From Burhinus oedicnemus (Eukaryota; Chordata; Aves; Charadriiformes; Burhinidae), in contig VFFE01007030.1 of NCBI GenBank assembly GCA_008921705.1, positions 321,314 through 385,313 of the forward strand: 64,000 nucleotides of DNA, read 5' to 3'. Below the pieces are notes generated by a model that ran no database searches, was not told the DNA's origin, and saw only the letters and a program-made list of their open reading frames with translations. The position numbers were made by a program, and so were the translations under genes. Each line of letters starts with the position of its first letter. The stretch's first letter is position 1. This document shows positions 52,030 to 64,000 of this stretch, piece by piece.

Positions 52030-55000
52030 AACATTTTAACAGTTTTGTTTTACATAATAAATAAGCAAAAATGCTTTACATTTTTAGGGAATACATATAT
52101 AATTCTGAGCATTAATAGGTTGTTTGTTTTGCGTGCTTTTTCACCTACATTTGCCAAATAGCTTTTATCTGCATCATATAAAAAAAGCAAAATCTAGTCT
52201 TCAGGAAAAAAATGGAATAATAAATTTTTCTCTGTTATGTTTTTGAAGTATGGCTGAAACGTTGAAAAATACTCGCCCTGTTTTGTGATTTTTAGAGAAA
52301 TACAGGTATTCTGGCAGGTTTCCCATTCATTTGCACTTTCTCTCAGTGATACATTCTCCAATTTTACATCTATTGTCCACTGTGCCTAATTTCATTAAAT
52401 TACTTTAATACCCTTTTCCAAATTACAAGGCTACTGCGACCCGGAGAGAAGTCTGTTCCCTTATCACCTTTTTTCACATGGTGGTGTTTCTAGTAGTAGG
52501 ATAAAAACTTCCAAGACCTCAGTATGGATTAACGTTTCCAACTTTACATTTTGGTAAAATATTCCCTCTGTCTCTCTCTTTCTGTCTCATTCCCTATATT
52601 GTTTACTTGCTGGATCTGAACTCCCCTAAGAGTTAAAATCCTATCAAGTCACACGACAAAGGTATCTGTAGTGGCTCAAACAAGTACGGTTGAGAGAAAT
52701 GAGGTTATTTTTCATAATATATTCCAATTCACACTCCACTTCTCTGCCATAATTTTTTCCAATTATTAAGAACATTGCCACTGTCAGTGGCTGTGCTGCA
52801 TCCTGCAGTACGGGTGTGCTGTGAATATCTGTAGTTCAACTGACTAAAAGTCGTATTTTTCTCTCGATATAATTTACTCGCATTCCAGATGTGAACATGC
52901 AATTGCTGTTTCTATATTGGAATGGCAGGAAAAATGTTTCACACATTTGCTTTTTTAATCACAGCTCTTTTCTAAACCTACCCTGTATTATCATATGTGA
53001 ATGCATAATTGATTCATTATTGCCTAACAAGGAAAGTTCATGTACCTGAATATCACATACTGTAAAACATCTGCGGGAGAATGATGGAACACCTCCTCTG
53101 CTCGGGCTCATTGCATAAAGCCTGGAAGTGTGAATAACAAGGTAGACGCTGGAAAAATATTTTGTGGTATTTTACTGAAAAATATCAATGGCGTTTTTTT
53201 AACTGGAGCCTAATTTGTACGTTCCTGAAAACATGTTTTTATAGTGAGAAGTACTTACAAGAACAGAAAAATACGCCACATTGACTTTGTGTGCAGTAAT
53301 GCCACTAATGAGGTATAGAGAAAAGTGCAGTATGAGAGTTGTGCATCAGGTTTCTTTTTAATGATGCAAACGATGTCAGTTACTCCTTTATAGGGCATGG
53401 TTTTAATTTAGCAAAATTAACATACAAGTCTTAGCATAATTGTATCTTTTAAGGAGCTGGGCCCATTGATTAGTAACACTGGCTGGGAAGGGTATTAAAC
53501 AAAGCCACTGCAAAAACAGCTTGTGTCTCATCACTTCAATGTATAAAGCCAATGACAGTGATACTCACTCCTGACGTTTCTGTAGACTTGCCAACTTCTC
53601 TAGCGTTAGGTGAACTGAGGAGCGCAGCTACACCGAGTGGGTGAATATGCTGCTTTGGTTCTGCTTTTTTTTTTTAAGTCAGTATTCTAGTAATGGCTGT
53701 TTAGGTCTTTGTTGTTATAGTTATCACAAAAGATACTTTTCGTGCTTTATTAGTAAATGAAAAAGACAACGGTGAGCTTCCATGTGAACAGCAGTTTAAC
53801 TTCATAATGAAGCCTTCTCTGTCAACCTTTTAATAGGAAGCAATAAAAATACTAAAAATTGGTTTCAAACATGTTTTAAAATTATCTTTGTGTACTCATA
53901 GCAATAAGTATTCATATGTACAAGGAGGTGACTGAATATTATTGCTGCTCATGAAGGATGGAGAATATGTAATTTTTAAAAGTGTCTATTTCATTACATT
54001 TTTATCTGACAAGGTGCAATCCATGAGCAAGGGTTTTTCCATATTGCACAAGCCAGGTAAGCATTTTCTTCATCGAAGGTCTCTTTAGAGAGAGTCTCTG
54101 ACAGAGGAAGTTTTGAAGGTGTAAATTAGCCTTGAATTTGGGCTAAGAAATATAGCTAAGTATAGCTGACTCAGCTCTACAACAACCTTTATTGTTGGTA
54201 TTTACAGCTATTATCTAGAGAGTAATTCGTTGCTTTATCAAGAGCGCACAATGTTTGGGGAAGTGGTTGAAAAACAAAATGGACTGACACACGCAGTTCC
54301 GTATGTCTCCTCGTTTGTAAACTTTACAAAGAAGCAAAAAAAAAAGAGGGGGAAGTCTATTCCTAATAGGCTGGACGAAATGTAAATATGTGCTGTATGC
54401 TTTTTGCTTGCTACAATTTATTAGCACAAATTGAGGTGTGTGCAAAGCGTTTCAGTTCCAAACCCCGATGTCCTCAAACTCTGCATTACTTCAGGTGCAA
54501 CTTTGGGTTTTGTGGTTGTGCAATGACTTTCGACTTTCCATATTCAGATTGTCCACTGACGTAATTTGTGAAGTGCACGAATCAGTCAAATATTAATCTT
54601 ACCTTTGTGTTGACAATGAGATTTATGCTTGAGGAAGTTCGGTGTGTTAAAAACTGAACATTTCAAACTTCAGAAGTCTATTGGTAAGTTTAGAGTAATG
54701 CATAAATGTTCATTATTCCCTTGACTATAAAGAAAACATTTCTGGGGCTATTATTAAGATGTATTTTCAGCTAGCTGGTTTGAAAATCTGCACAGTCTTA
54801 TCCCAGAATACTCAGTGAAACACACGTTTTAGAGGTTTCTTTTTCTTATTGCAACATTTTCATGGGGAATAATCTTTAGTTCCTGCTATGTGATTTGTCC
54901 CAATTTGCCATGACAAGACCTGTAACCCTTTAATACGTATCTTTGTGTGTATTAATTTGTCATGTCATTCCTTGTCGAGATAAATGGTGGTGGTAACGAT

Positions 55001-55621
55001 CTCTGAACACTGAAATCTATGTTAAAGAAATCAAATTTAGATTGGATTTATTTAGTTTAAAAACTTTTGGATAATTAATAAATAAGCTTTTTCCAAACTG
55101 GGTTCTGTTTAGTTAGTGCAGCTGTATTATGGATACTGAAAATCACCACTCTTTAAACAAAGTTCATTTGTCAGGATGTTTAACACGTGGATAGAGAGTT
55201 GATGTAACGTTTCACACAGTTTGTCAAAAATACCTAAACTAGAGTGTATAGTTTAAGATAATGTTAAAAAAACCCTTGAATGTATTTTGAGAAGGAGGGG
55301 TTAAGGAAAAAAAAAGTTCTTCATATAAATCTCTGCATATAACACCTATCATTTAATTTTGTTGCACACTATAAAATAACAAAAATAAGATCTGTAACAT
55401 GTCTTCTCACTGGCACCAGAGCTTGATCTGTGACAACGAAGCACTGAAGCTGGATGTAGGGTTTTTTCCTGACCTTGAAGCTACGTGGCTTGCCAGGAAC
55501 ACGAGTCTGTCCTTCATTGACCTTCAGCTATGCTCAGTAAATGTAACCATGTTTTCTCATGCTTTTTGCAAATCATTAGAGTTTGGCTTCTTAATTAAAT
55601 GTAAATACTCCTCTGTTACTG
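52024..55621 (-). other. SIM2: SIM2 3' UTR and short intergenic gap (boundary uncertain)
   Basis: The region downstream of the SIM2 TGA (55624-55622) on the - strand has no further coding match and no HLCS exon. Several - strand AATAAA hexamers occur across it, so the 3' UTR may end anywhere from about 0.55 kb to 3.6 kb after the stop. The sequence is AT-rich throughout. I see no repeat family here, in contrast with the introns, which fits untranslated or conserved flanking sequence but does not prove it. Confidence 0.45.
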
Positions 55622-56349
55622 TCACCTTCCATTGGCTATTATTACAGAAGTTCCAATATAATGGGGTAGTGCAGATTCCTTGTGGGTTTCTGGAGAAGAA
55701 GCTGATGAGGGGCTTTGGTTTTTGTAAATAAATGTATTTACTTCCTCAGAATTGTATCCATAATTTTCTCCTACATGTCCTGTCGCTGTACATGTTGAAG
55801 TTTGAAATGTACCATGTTTGGCTAAAACATGGTGATAATTTAGAAGCACAAATGGAACTTGTCCAGAGGGTCTCACATCCATCACACGTTCACTTTCGGA
55901 GTCATGATCAAGCTTTACAGTCATTCTCTCATCGCTGTCCGGTTCATCTAGATTTGTAGCATGGTGACTAATATGCCCATATTTGGGTTCTTTCATACAA
56001 ATCCTTCTTGTTTGCTCATATACTGAGGGCATTGGCAGGAGATGACTTAATTGTCCTATAGCTTTAGACTGGAAACATTCTGATTTTGGCAGCAAGGAGT
56101 TAGCTATTGAGTTTGAAAAAGAACTTTCATTAATGCTCATTTTTTCTTGTAGGTCTCTGTTAAAAGCTAACTTGCTTTCTTCTTTAATGAGGTGGTGAGG
56201 TGCCTGAATCCTGGTTTCTATTTTGTTGGGTTTCATGATGCTGGAATCGTACATCTCTTCTTTGTATCTGCTGCCTGGCATGGGTGCTGTGCAGCTTGTA
56301 AAGTTGTCAGATAGAGCATCTTGGCTGTATCTTCTGTTTGATATGGGCA
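55622..56349 (-). CDS. SIM2: SIM2 last coding exon, Single-minded C-terminal region
   Basis: SIM2 is a bHLH-PAS transcription factor that pairs with ARNT and often represses targets. Its C-terminal third carries the repression activity. On the - strand the acceptor CTTTCCTGCAAG ends at 56350 and the exon opens with TG, which joins the G left by the upstream exon to make valine. It then runs PISNRRYSQDALSDN for about 242 codons to TGA at 55624-55622. Matches to human SIM2 are clear at several points: SYEV-NRRYSQD against SYEA-VRRFGED, a RYKEE block, VPFVLLNYHHVLAKHG against LPFVLLNYHRVLARRG, and the end LPHYIGTSVIIANGR against LPHYLGASVIITNGR. A central acidic DEPDSDER patch is visible. The human tail is shorter and rich in alanine and proline. 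Confidence 0.93.
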
Positions 56350-59300
56350 CTTGCAGGAAAGAAAAAACATGTTAATTACTGACAAAGAGCTCATATATTA
56401 GTTAGACTCTAGCACTTCTTATGACTGAACTTTAATATCCATTTGGTTTGGGCCAGATCCAAGTTCCAGTGCAGACATCAGAGACATTCCCATTTGCCTC
56501 AGTGGCTTTGGACAGGTCTCTTTAGGACAGTGCTGAGAAGTAAAAAAACGCCCAACCCATTCGGAAGAGCCAACAGTGTTGAACAATTCTGAAATTATTT
56601 TCCATGTGAAATGCCCATTTGTTTATTTGACTGAATAACTATAAATCACTGTCATTATTAATATAGTTAAATCGGGGAAATTAAACCAAAGAAATATTTG
56701 GAAATATGACCTGCTACCAAAAACCTTGGCCTTAAGTAAGCTCTTTTCAGAGATTTATCAAACAATTTACCAAAGGATGGATAACATTTATTACATGCCA
56801 ATGATTCAATGATTAGAGTAAAACAGAATTTATTCTTCCCATCACTGTGGAAGTATATTGGACACTTGACCTTGTAAGGAAAGGAGAGAGTGTGTAGTAT
56901 TAGGTACTGACGTGTGAGTATCTAATTTGTGATATCTATTTGTGATATAGGTAGTATCTAGATTGTGTCACGTTAAAGGCTTTGCTTTTTCTTTTTGAAA
57001 AACTAGCATCGGATATTAAAAACATCCATTGAAAATCAACATAAATAGTTCTTGAGTAATGCTTTATCTCTGCTTTTAAGGTACTATAATGTAATAAAGC
57101 TATATGTATAATATAAATGTAATTTACAACATACACTGAGAACGTTTGTTTGAATGTGGGAGTACTAAACTGGGTATGCATGGAAAATCAGAAGCTAGAT
57201 TCTTAAATTTTCAAGGAAGTATGAACCTAGGATTTCTATTCAGGCTTTTCCTCTAAAATATATTGAGTAATCTTAGTTTTCTCTAAGTTTCTACATGGTA
57301 GCTGAACTCTTGAAACAATTTGAATTGTTTTATCACTTTCTGCTTGGTTTACTCAGCTTCTTGTTTTATACGCTCCTATCTACAAGTGGTACTCCTATAC
57401 AGTATGGCTAAAATTAAGCAAGTACGAGTTTTTTTTCACTGTCTTGCATGAACAGTTTGACAGTTATACTACTCCTCCAAGGCATATTTGAAAGTTTTAT
57501 GTTAAAGGTTAAATGAGGCACTTAGCAAATTTCTCAAATTAAACCTAAACCATATTTTGTGTTATGCTCACTGAGAGCCCTGGACACCTAAGTGCCTTTT
57601 GTAAAAGGGATTTTTCTGTTTTTCTAAAAATTTTATTCAACATCTTAAAAGTTTTGGAGTTCCTCTGTAGTGGTTGCTGACGTAACTGTACCCACTAATA
57701 ATTAAATATTCCCTGTGCTGTAGTAGACTGGCAAACCCTTCATGTATAACAGAGGAAGCAGAAATAGCTCGATTGTACCTTTTTTTATATGCAGAGCTTC
57801 ATTAATTTCAGAGGGAGTTGCACCACATAATTAACACCAGAATTTAAACAGGAATCTGGATCCAATTTCTTCATGATCAACCCACCACCCTCCTAGAAAC
57901 AGCAACCTTTCAAGTTATTCTTTTTAATTTCCATGTATATATTTTGTACCGAGAAGTATATGTGGTCCTAAGTAAACTGAATTCTCATCAGCTGTTGAAA
58001 AATGGCCCTCAGATCACAAATCAAAACAGGGATTCAACCACATGCTTGAGTATTACTTGGAAATTTTACCAGTGTAATTATACTACTATAATTCTAACTC
58101 CACATTTGGCATTTTTACATGAAAAAAGTATACATGCTGAGAGCTACTAACATAGAACTAATATGGTTTAACTGATCTGGTATACTGGTTTTGGTGTTTC
58201 TCCAGCTTGAAACATCCACAGGAGTGATGGGTTCATTTTCTCACTGCAGCATGGAGTATTGTTACTTTATGGCTCTACTATAATCTCTGAGCAAAATATT
58301 CTTCCTTTCCATTTTTAGAGCCCACACTCCTAAGAAGCTGAAGCATCACAGGAAGCAGTTCACCCCAGTCTTGTTATCTTCATTTTTGTGATCTCAAATT
58401 CTGCTGGGCTGATGGCTGCCTTCTCGGTACCAAGAAGTAATTTGCATACTTGGGAGATTTACAGGATATTATCCATTTTGTTCTGTCCTGTTTCTCAAAC
58501 ATGGTTTTCATCTCTTTGTTGAGGAAGAAGGTAAGCGTCTGGTTAATTGTTTGCAGGCTTCCATTAAAGTTGTCAGCACATTCATGGAGTTAGACCAGAC
58601 AGTTAAGCAAGTCATGTCTGCAATGCAACAGAGCGCAGTCGGTTTTGTCTGCTCACATTCAGAACAGTTACTGGAGCTAGACTTAAATCTGCTTTTGTCT
58701 TCCTTTGCAGACAAAACCCAAGGATGCCCTGGGACAGACTCCTCCTGGGGAGTTTTTTCATACAGAAGTTAATAGAAAGCTGACCAACTGCTTTGTGTTG
58801 CTGTAGAAGGGCAACACTCCAGGATTGCTTCCACCCATCTGGCATGGGGGCAATTGCCAGTGTACCTGTCTCAGCAGGTGCATGGGGATCCCATGCATTC
58901 TGCACTTCTCCAGCGCTGAAAATGCTTTGCAGTCGTTGAAGTCAGTGCATTAGTTTGGGATGCTTTCCAGACCATTCTTCTGCCAGAGCAACTCAGCTAT
59001 GCTAAGTGAGGTAGATACGCTGCACATCTAAGGTTGCATATCATACTGGAGTGACAGTAGCTTTCTAGAAGGCCCTTTGTACTTCCTTACATTGCCTCCG
59101 TTCATAGCAGCCTACAACTGCAACAGTGAACTCAGTCCTTCAGGCATCATGGCTCTGTTAATTCTTGCCAAGCAGCTCTGCTTTCCCACCTTGCTCGCTG
59201 GGTACAGCTCAGGTAAGTTGAGGGAAAACCTGGAGCTAAGAGCCCCATCACCTGGCAGCCTGCTCAGAATTCAGCATCCAACCATCCAGGTGGGAAAAGG

Positions 59301-62300
59301 AAGGCTACTTTAGCAGGTATTGGTCTTTGTTTAAAACATACCATGTCTATTCATAGTTGCAGTATATTAGAGCGATCCTTTTTCCCCTGTTAAAAGTGGT
59401 GCTGCAGTGAGGAGCATTCCCTCACCTTTACATAGTGCAGTCAAAGATCAGATGGTGCTCAATGGGGAAAGATGCTTGCAGAAAAGGTATTTTCATTCAC
59501 AAACATGCCTTTCTCTATCAAGACGTTAATAGGTAGAGCTGCTCCTTGTGCTTTTATGGCCCCTGTCTATCTCAGTAAAGATGAAAGAAAGGCATCTTGG
59601 AAACATCTTAAAGCAAATAAAGATTGGTACTCAGCATTGATCTTCATGCAGGGGTTTGCATTCTGTCTGTGAAAAAACTTGTCCATTTTTAGAACACAGC
59701 TGAAGCCCTCTTCATGCATGGGCTTTCTGATCTACACTAATCTTGGAAAAGTGTGCTTCTGACAGTTACTACGTGTTCTGAACAATATGCCAACACTTGA
59801 ATGCTAACATGTAGCCCATGATGTCTCAGTATGTTTCCTAATCCTTTGTACAAGAGGGCCTTCAGAGAAGAGGAGCAATTATTCAATCGCTCTGAGTTTT
59901 GCTGGAGACCAATGAGCAGAGCCACTGTATTGCTCAGGTCATGCACTGCTGTGTCGCAAAAGCATGCTGATATTCCTCCGTGTCAAACCAGACAAAGATA
60001 CAACAGATCTTAACACTGTCCATGCCCATGAAAAAGACATTTTTTAGATTAGCTCAATATATCTGCAGTGTCCTGGTCTGCACCCTAACTGCAAATCATC
60101 TGAGGCATGGGCTGATGTTGCAATTACTATGTTCTCCATTGTTGACTCTCCAAAAGCATGATCTTCAAGACCCCTTTGCCTCTAGTGGAATACACTTTTC
60201 AAAGACATCATAAATTTCTTCTGGTAGTCACAGGCTAAACCTGGGAAGTTGGGTTGGGGAAGAAAGATAGACCAGAGCTTTTTCACAGATTTTCTTAGTA
60301 TTCTTCATCATTTCCTTAGTTTTGGCATGATTAGTGACACTAAGCTTCACACAGGTAGTACAGAATGGCCAACAGCGTAACTTACGAGAAATGGGTACTG
60401 TGGTACCCACAGTAGTAATGTATCCACTGAAGTGTACAAAGGGAATGTCCCTAAGAAGTGAGTTTCTCTTCTGATGACTAGGCCAGCTGGAGAAAAGTGG
60501 AAGAAGCTTCAAAACCAGATTCTGAGGCAGCAGCATCTGATTTGCAGGCAGTTTTATCTGCTACGTGCTTTTCCAGAGCTTTGATGGCTTGGCACGATCA
60601 TCTTAAAATCTCTGATCTCTCCAAAAGAAACTATTTTCCATAGAGAAAAATGTCTCTGGCCTACGGCATTTTTGGCAGATGCCTCTGTGGATGTGATGTG
60701 GAATAGCCCTAGCATCCAACCCGGTTGCCAGATGTCATATTTGGCATTGTCTTTGGATTGAAGATAATGACACTAAGCAGATCCTCTCTGCTTTGAAGCT
60801 TACTGGCTGTCAGTTTTTCAGTGAACCGCTGGAAAAAAGCAGCAGTTTACAATGTAAGGAAGATCAGATGCCCCTTTCAATTCAAAGCAAAAAGTCATTT
60901 CCAAAGGTTCAGATTTCTCTTCTGCCACCAGCCTCAGCAAAAGTACAACAGGGCTAGTTCTACCTCAGGAGGAAACAAACTCTGGAACTCCCTTTGCAGT
61001 GGAGGCTCCGTTTTTCTTTCCTCTCTTTTAACACTGTGTGTGAACTCAAGCAATGATCTCTAACCAGGCCTGAATTTGACCTTGTCTTTTCCCTTCCTAA
61101 ATAATAAAATTTTAAGTGCTTTTGCAGAGAATTAATTGTATCAAGACAGTTTTCATCAAATGCCCAATAGCTGAACATCCTTTAAAATACATCTGTGCTC
61201 AAGAGAATGACATCTTACAACTTAAGCAACAAAATCTTAAGTAGAAGTAGAACCAGAAGTAGGAACCGCTGGTATCACAGCTCTGTTTTCCTGTTCACGA
61301 GGAAATGGTGAAGGTATGCATGCATGATGAAATTGAAAAATACCAGCAGTTGCTTGCAGTTTTTTGTTGGGATTTTTTCCCTCTCACATTTTTAACAGTA
61401 TTCCTGTGAAATCCTTCTGACTTAATGTATTTGCTAGGAGTTATCTGCTCATATCAACCGACTGATGGTAAATTGCTTGTCTGCTGCTATGCTTACTGGG
61501 CTCTTCTGGCAAATTTTATGGCAACGGTCAATTTTACAAACTGTTCTCTGAACAGGCTGTTCCTTCCACATCCATTCTCAGTGTATCTGATGGCACCCTT
61601 TGACCAGCAAGGGGTGGATCTACTTTTTCTGTCAGTCTCAGGGCATCTGTTAGTCTGGAAGCAGAGAAGAAAAACTGGGCAGACTTCTGTACACCTAGAA
61701 TAGCTTTGTTCCTGCAGACTTACTGGGGGTAATTTACTTCAATTCTTATACTTATCCTCAAAATATGTAGGTTTGTTTTTTTTTTTTCTTTTCCACAAAG
61801 ATACAGCATCTTTAGAAAGGACAAAACCATTTCTGATTTTTGGCCTAAAGATACCCCTTTTCACACCCAGTCCACAACAGCAACAAAAGGAAACCAGTAC
61901 ATTAGAGGACCACGAGCTCAGAAAAAGTATTTAACCTGCACTAGGCTGTAAGAAAAACTTCAGTCTTGCTCATTTTCAACCTAAACACAGAAGAGTAAAA
62001 TCAGCTAGGTGAGGTCAAACAGCTAGGTGAGGTCAAATGGTCCTGCGAAGGACAAAACCCTGGGCAGAAGTGATTTCCTTCTCTGTGGGAGACACATTCA
62101 ATGTCTGATACCGTCTTCTGTCTGATGTAGCAAGCTCAGCTTTTCACATCTGCAGATACTCCCTTCAGATCTAGGATATCTAACGTCATGTCCCTAAGTG
62201 AATAAATGCTTGTTTCTGGTACTCAAGATTCTTTAATATATCTTTTCTTGATTTTTATTTTTCTTAATTTCCACTACTGCTTCCTCCATCCCATCCTTAA

Positions 62301-63119
62301 TGAAGCTACAAGAAAAGAGTGTTTCCATCTAACTTTGTAAGTGTGTCAACCAGTCAGGCTGCATCGGTGAGTGTTAACTAATTGAAATGGTGTGTGCAGA
62401 TAGATATAATTTATATGAGATCTAAGGATTAGAGTGTATCTGGAGCTTGTTTATTTAGTTACTTTATAGCTTTGCAAGGTTATTGCCACCTCAGAGAAGT
62501 CAATGTATGCAGTGCTTCCTTCAAAGTATTTGAGCTGACCATCTGTATAAAAAGGTGATGCAGTTGATCAGGGAGGAGCACTGAAGATATTTTCAAATAA
62601 AGCAGAAAACAGTGCATTTAATTTACTCATTCACTGTAGTAACTGTAAGGTAAAGACATTCAGAATGGCTTCATACTCAGAAAGGACAACCTTCAATTTT
62701 TATGGAAATAGATCACGTTTATTTTAATTTCTGTGTGTGAACTGAAGTACATTTGTTTCTTTCTGACTTCAGCAATGACTTACCTGAGCAATTCCACTAA
62801 ATAACTCTGGCAGTGCAAAACATGAAGGTAGACTGCGACAGTATTAAAGAAGGTGGTATCTCTGCCCTGTTCTAAAAGTGATTCCGATGAACATGGTTTT
62901 GCACCTGATGCTTTGATAATATTCCTAACCAAGTGCTGATGGTAACGTGAAGAGGGATGAACATATAAACACTATAAACATAGTGGTTGTTACGCTTCAC
63001 TATTTCTGATTTTCTGTGTTTCCTAAACATCTTCTAATTCCTGTTTTCGAACTATGAATCTTTCCCAGACACCCCGCAGCTTTGCTTTTCTTTTTTTCTT
63101 TTTTTAAAGTGACACCCAC
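56350..63119 (-). other. SIM2: SIM2 intron between the last two exons
   Basis: This is a 6.8-kb intron with - strand donor GTGGGT at 63119 and acceptor AG at 56351-56350. It begins with an in-frame read-through that could form a short isoform (see findings). A block at roughly 58.2-61.7 kb is less AT-rich and carries many overlapping open frames on both strands. I could not assign it to any family. An 18-bp tandem duplication lies at 62002-62037. The parts 56.35-58.2 kb and 62.1-63.0 kb show nothing recognisable. Confidence 0.8.
62002..62037 (+). repeat. Two-copy 18-bp perfect tandem repeat
   Basis: CAGCTAGGTGAGGTCAAA is repeated exactly at 62002-62019 and 62020-62037. It lies inside the last SIM2 intron. 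Confidence 0.9.
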
Positions 63120-63528
63120 CTTCATAACTCTGTGCAAGATTATGTCGGATGATGTTCACTGGCTGATCAGGAAGATTTTTAGATGGTGACTGGCTGTTGG
63201 GTACCAAGGAGTTGGCATAATGCCACTGGCATTCTCCATTTGTCTGCAGCGTACTCAAGAAAAATCGAGCCACTTCACAAGGTGCTCCTTGAGACTGCCC
63301 AAACTTTGAAGGCAGCATTTGCTTTTTGCTACTGAAGACATGAGAATCTACAGGGAAGTGTCCATAATGGTAAGAGAAAGGCAAGCTATATGGTGGGGCA
63401 TATAAAAGTTCACTGTTTTCTGAATGGAAGTTTTGTTCTTGAATGGTGGCAGCGTTCACTGCAGGGCTGGATCGCCAGTTTCCCACCTGGCTGCATTCCA
63501 GTTTGTCTGTTTGGAATGAGCTGTATTG
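63120..63528 (-). CDS. SIM2: SIM2 penultimate coding exon
   Basis: This 409-nt exon on the - strand follows a C/T tract and acceptor AG at 63530-63529. It begins in phase 0 with QYSSFQTDKLECSQVGNW. Diagnostic matches to human SIM2 are YSSFQTDKLEC, LLYAPPYSLPFSYHYGHFPV with DSHVFSSKK, the KFGQSQGAPCEVARFFLSTL block, GECQWHYAN and the closing NIIRHNLAQSYE. The exon ends with one base after SYE, then GTGGGT. That base joins the last exon in frame. This is the conserved core of the Single-minded C-terminal domain. The bHLH and PAS exons lie beyond the right edge of the window. SIM1 is the alternative, but the match to SIM2 and convergence with HLCS favour SIM2. Confidence 0.95.
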
Positions 63529-64000
63529 CTGGGGGAAAGAAGAAAAAAAAAGGGGTGGGGGGGTGGAGGGGAAGAGAGTTAAATTACTAACTTTTATATG
63601 AAACTGCATAACATATCATAGAGGCGCCAAAAGCTGGGCCTCCTTGAACTACAATCTCAGTGGCTATAGGGACTGGCTTACCAGTGCATTTAAAGTTCCT
63701 TGTCTTCATAATAACTTTACCTTCACTTAACATGGGAACAAAAACGATTTTGTCATCCTAAAGTTAAGGGTTTATTTGATAATTTTGCCAGTTGGATTTT
63801 AGCTAGTAAGTGTAAGCAGTTGTAAATACCAGAGGGCAGAAGTTTGTTGCAAAGCACTGGAAGTCACTGATAAATGGAGTAGCAGACCATGAATATGATT
63901 TTGCATATGTTGGCATATCAAGCTTTAGAATGGTAGGAACACAAAATCTGTCCTTCGCATCAGCTTCTATCACAATGATTTTCTCTTCTCACTCTCTCCC
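63529..64000 (-). other. SIM2: SIM2 intron upstream of the penultimate exon (partial)
   Basis: This is the start of the intron that continues beyond the window. A purine-rich stretch on the + strand (pyrimidine tract on the - strand, about 63531-63570) lies directly before the acceptor. Nothing else is recognisable. Confidence 0.8.

Noticed and set aside
63529..63609. Upstream part of the 185-codon - strand frame (MQFHIKVSN...)
   Set aside because: It is intron and pyrimidine tract before the acceptor at 63530-63529. SIM2 similarity begins only at QYSSFQTDK.
1..64000. Bacterial systems, CRISPR arrays, tRNA or rRNA genes, integrated virus
   Set aside because: No spaced direct repeats, no tRNA B-box context, no rRNA-like block, and no gag/pol/env order or paired LTRs were seen. 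All confirmed coding sequence is vertebrate.

Overview
The window is vertebrate nuclear DNA, most likely from a bird or a close sauropsid relative. Coding sequence occurs only as short exons with GT/AG junctions inside long AT-rich introns. The recognisable repeats are CR1-type LINEs, which dominate bird genomes, and I see no Alu- or L1-like sequence. There is no bacterial, plasmid or phage content, and I found no new gene system. Most open frames of 60-130 codons here are chance readings of AT-rich intron.

Two genes are present, converging tail to tail. On the + strand are the last five coding exons of HLCS (holocarboxylase synthetase, biotin-protein ligase), between 38992 and 47774. They encode the C-terminal catalytic and cap region, about 241 residues. 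The junctions splice in frame without a break. Bases 1-38991 are the intron before these exons, since I could find no earlier HLCS exon there. On the - strand are the last two coding exons of SIM2 (single-minded homologue 2, a bHLH-PAS transcription factor), at 63528-63120 and 56349-55622. They encode the Single-minded C-terminal region. The same HLCS/SIM2 convergence is known on human 21q22, which supports both calls.

The region between the stop codons (47775-55621) holds the two 3' UTRs. Poly(A) signals on opposite strands come within about 90 bp of each other near 51.93-52.03 kb, although closer signals exist for both genes.

Repeats are a decayed - strand CR1 ORF2 remnant (about 33.85-35.48 kb), an older + strand CR1 3' fragment (about 26.7-27.5 kb) and a decayed reverse-transcriptase fragment that does not look like CR1 (about 42.3-42.6 kb, - strand). 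There are also microsatellites, short tandem duplications and several perfect palindromes or hairpins. The most interesting observations are a read-through from the penultimate SIM2 exon into its intron that would give a short isoform with a basic tail, the RTE-like LINE fragment, and the close opposing poly(A) signals.
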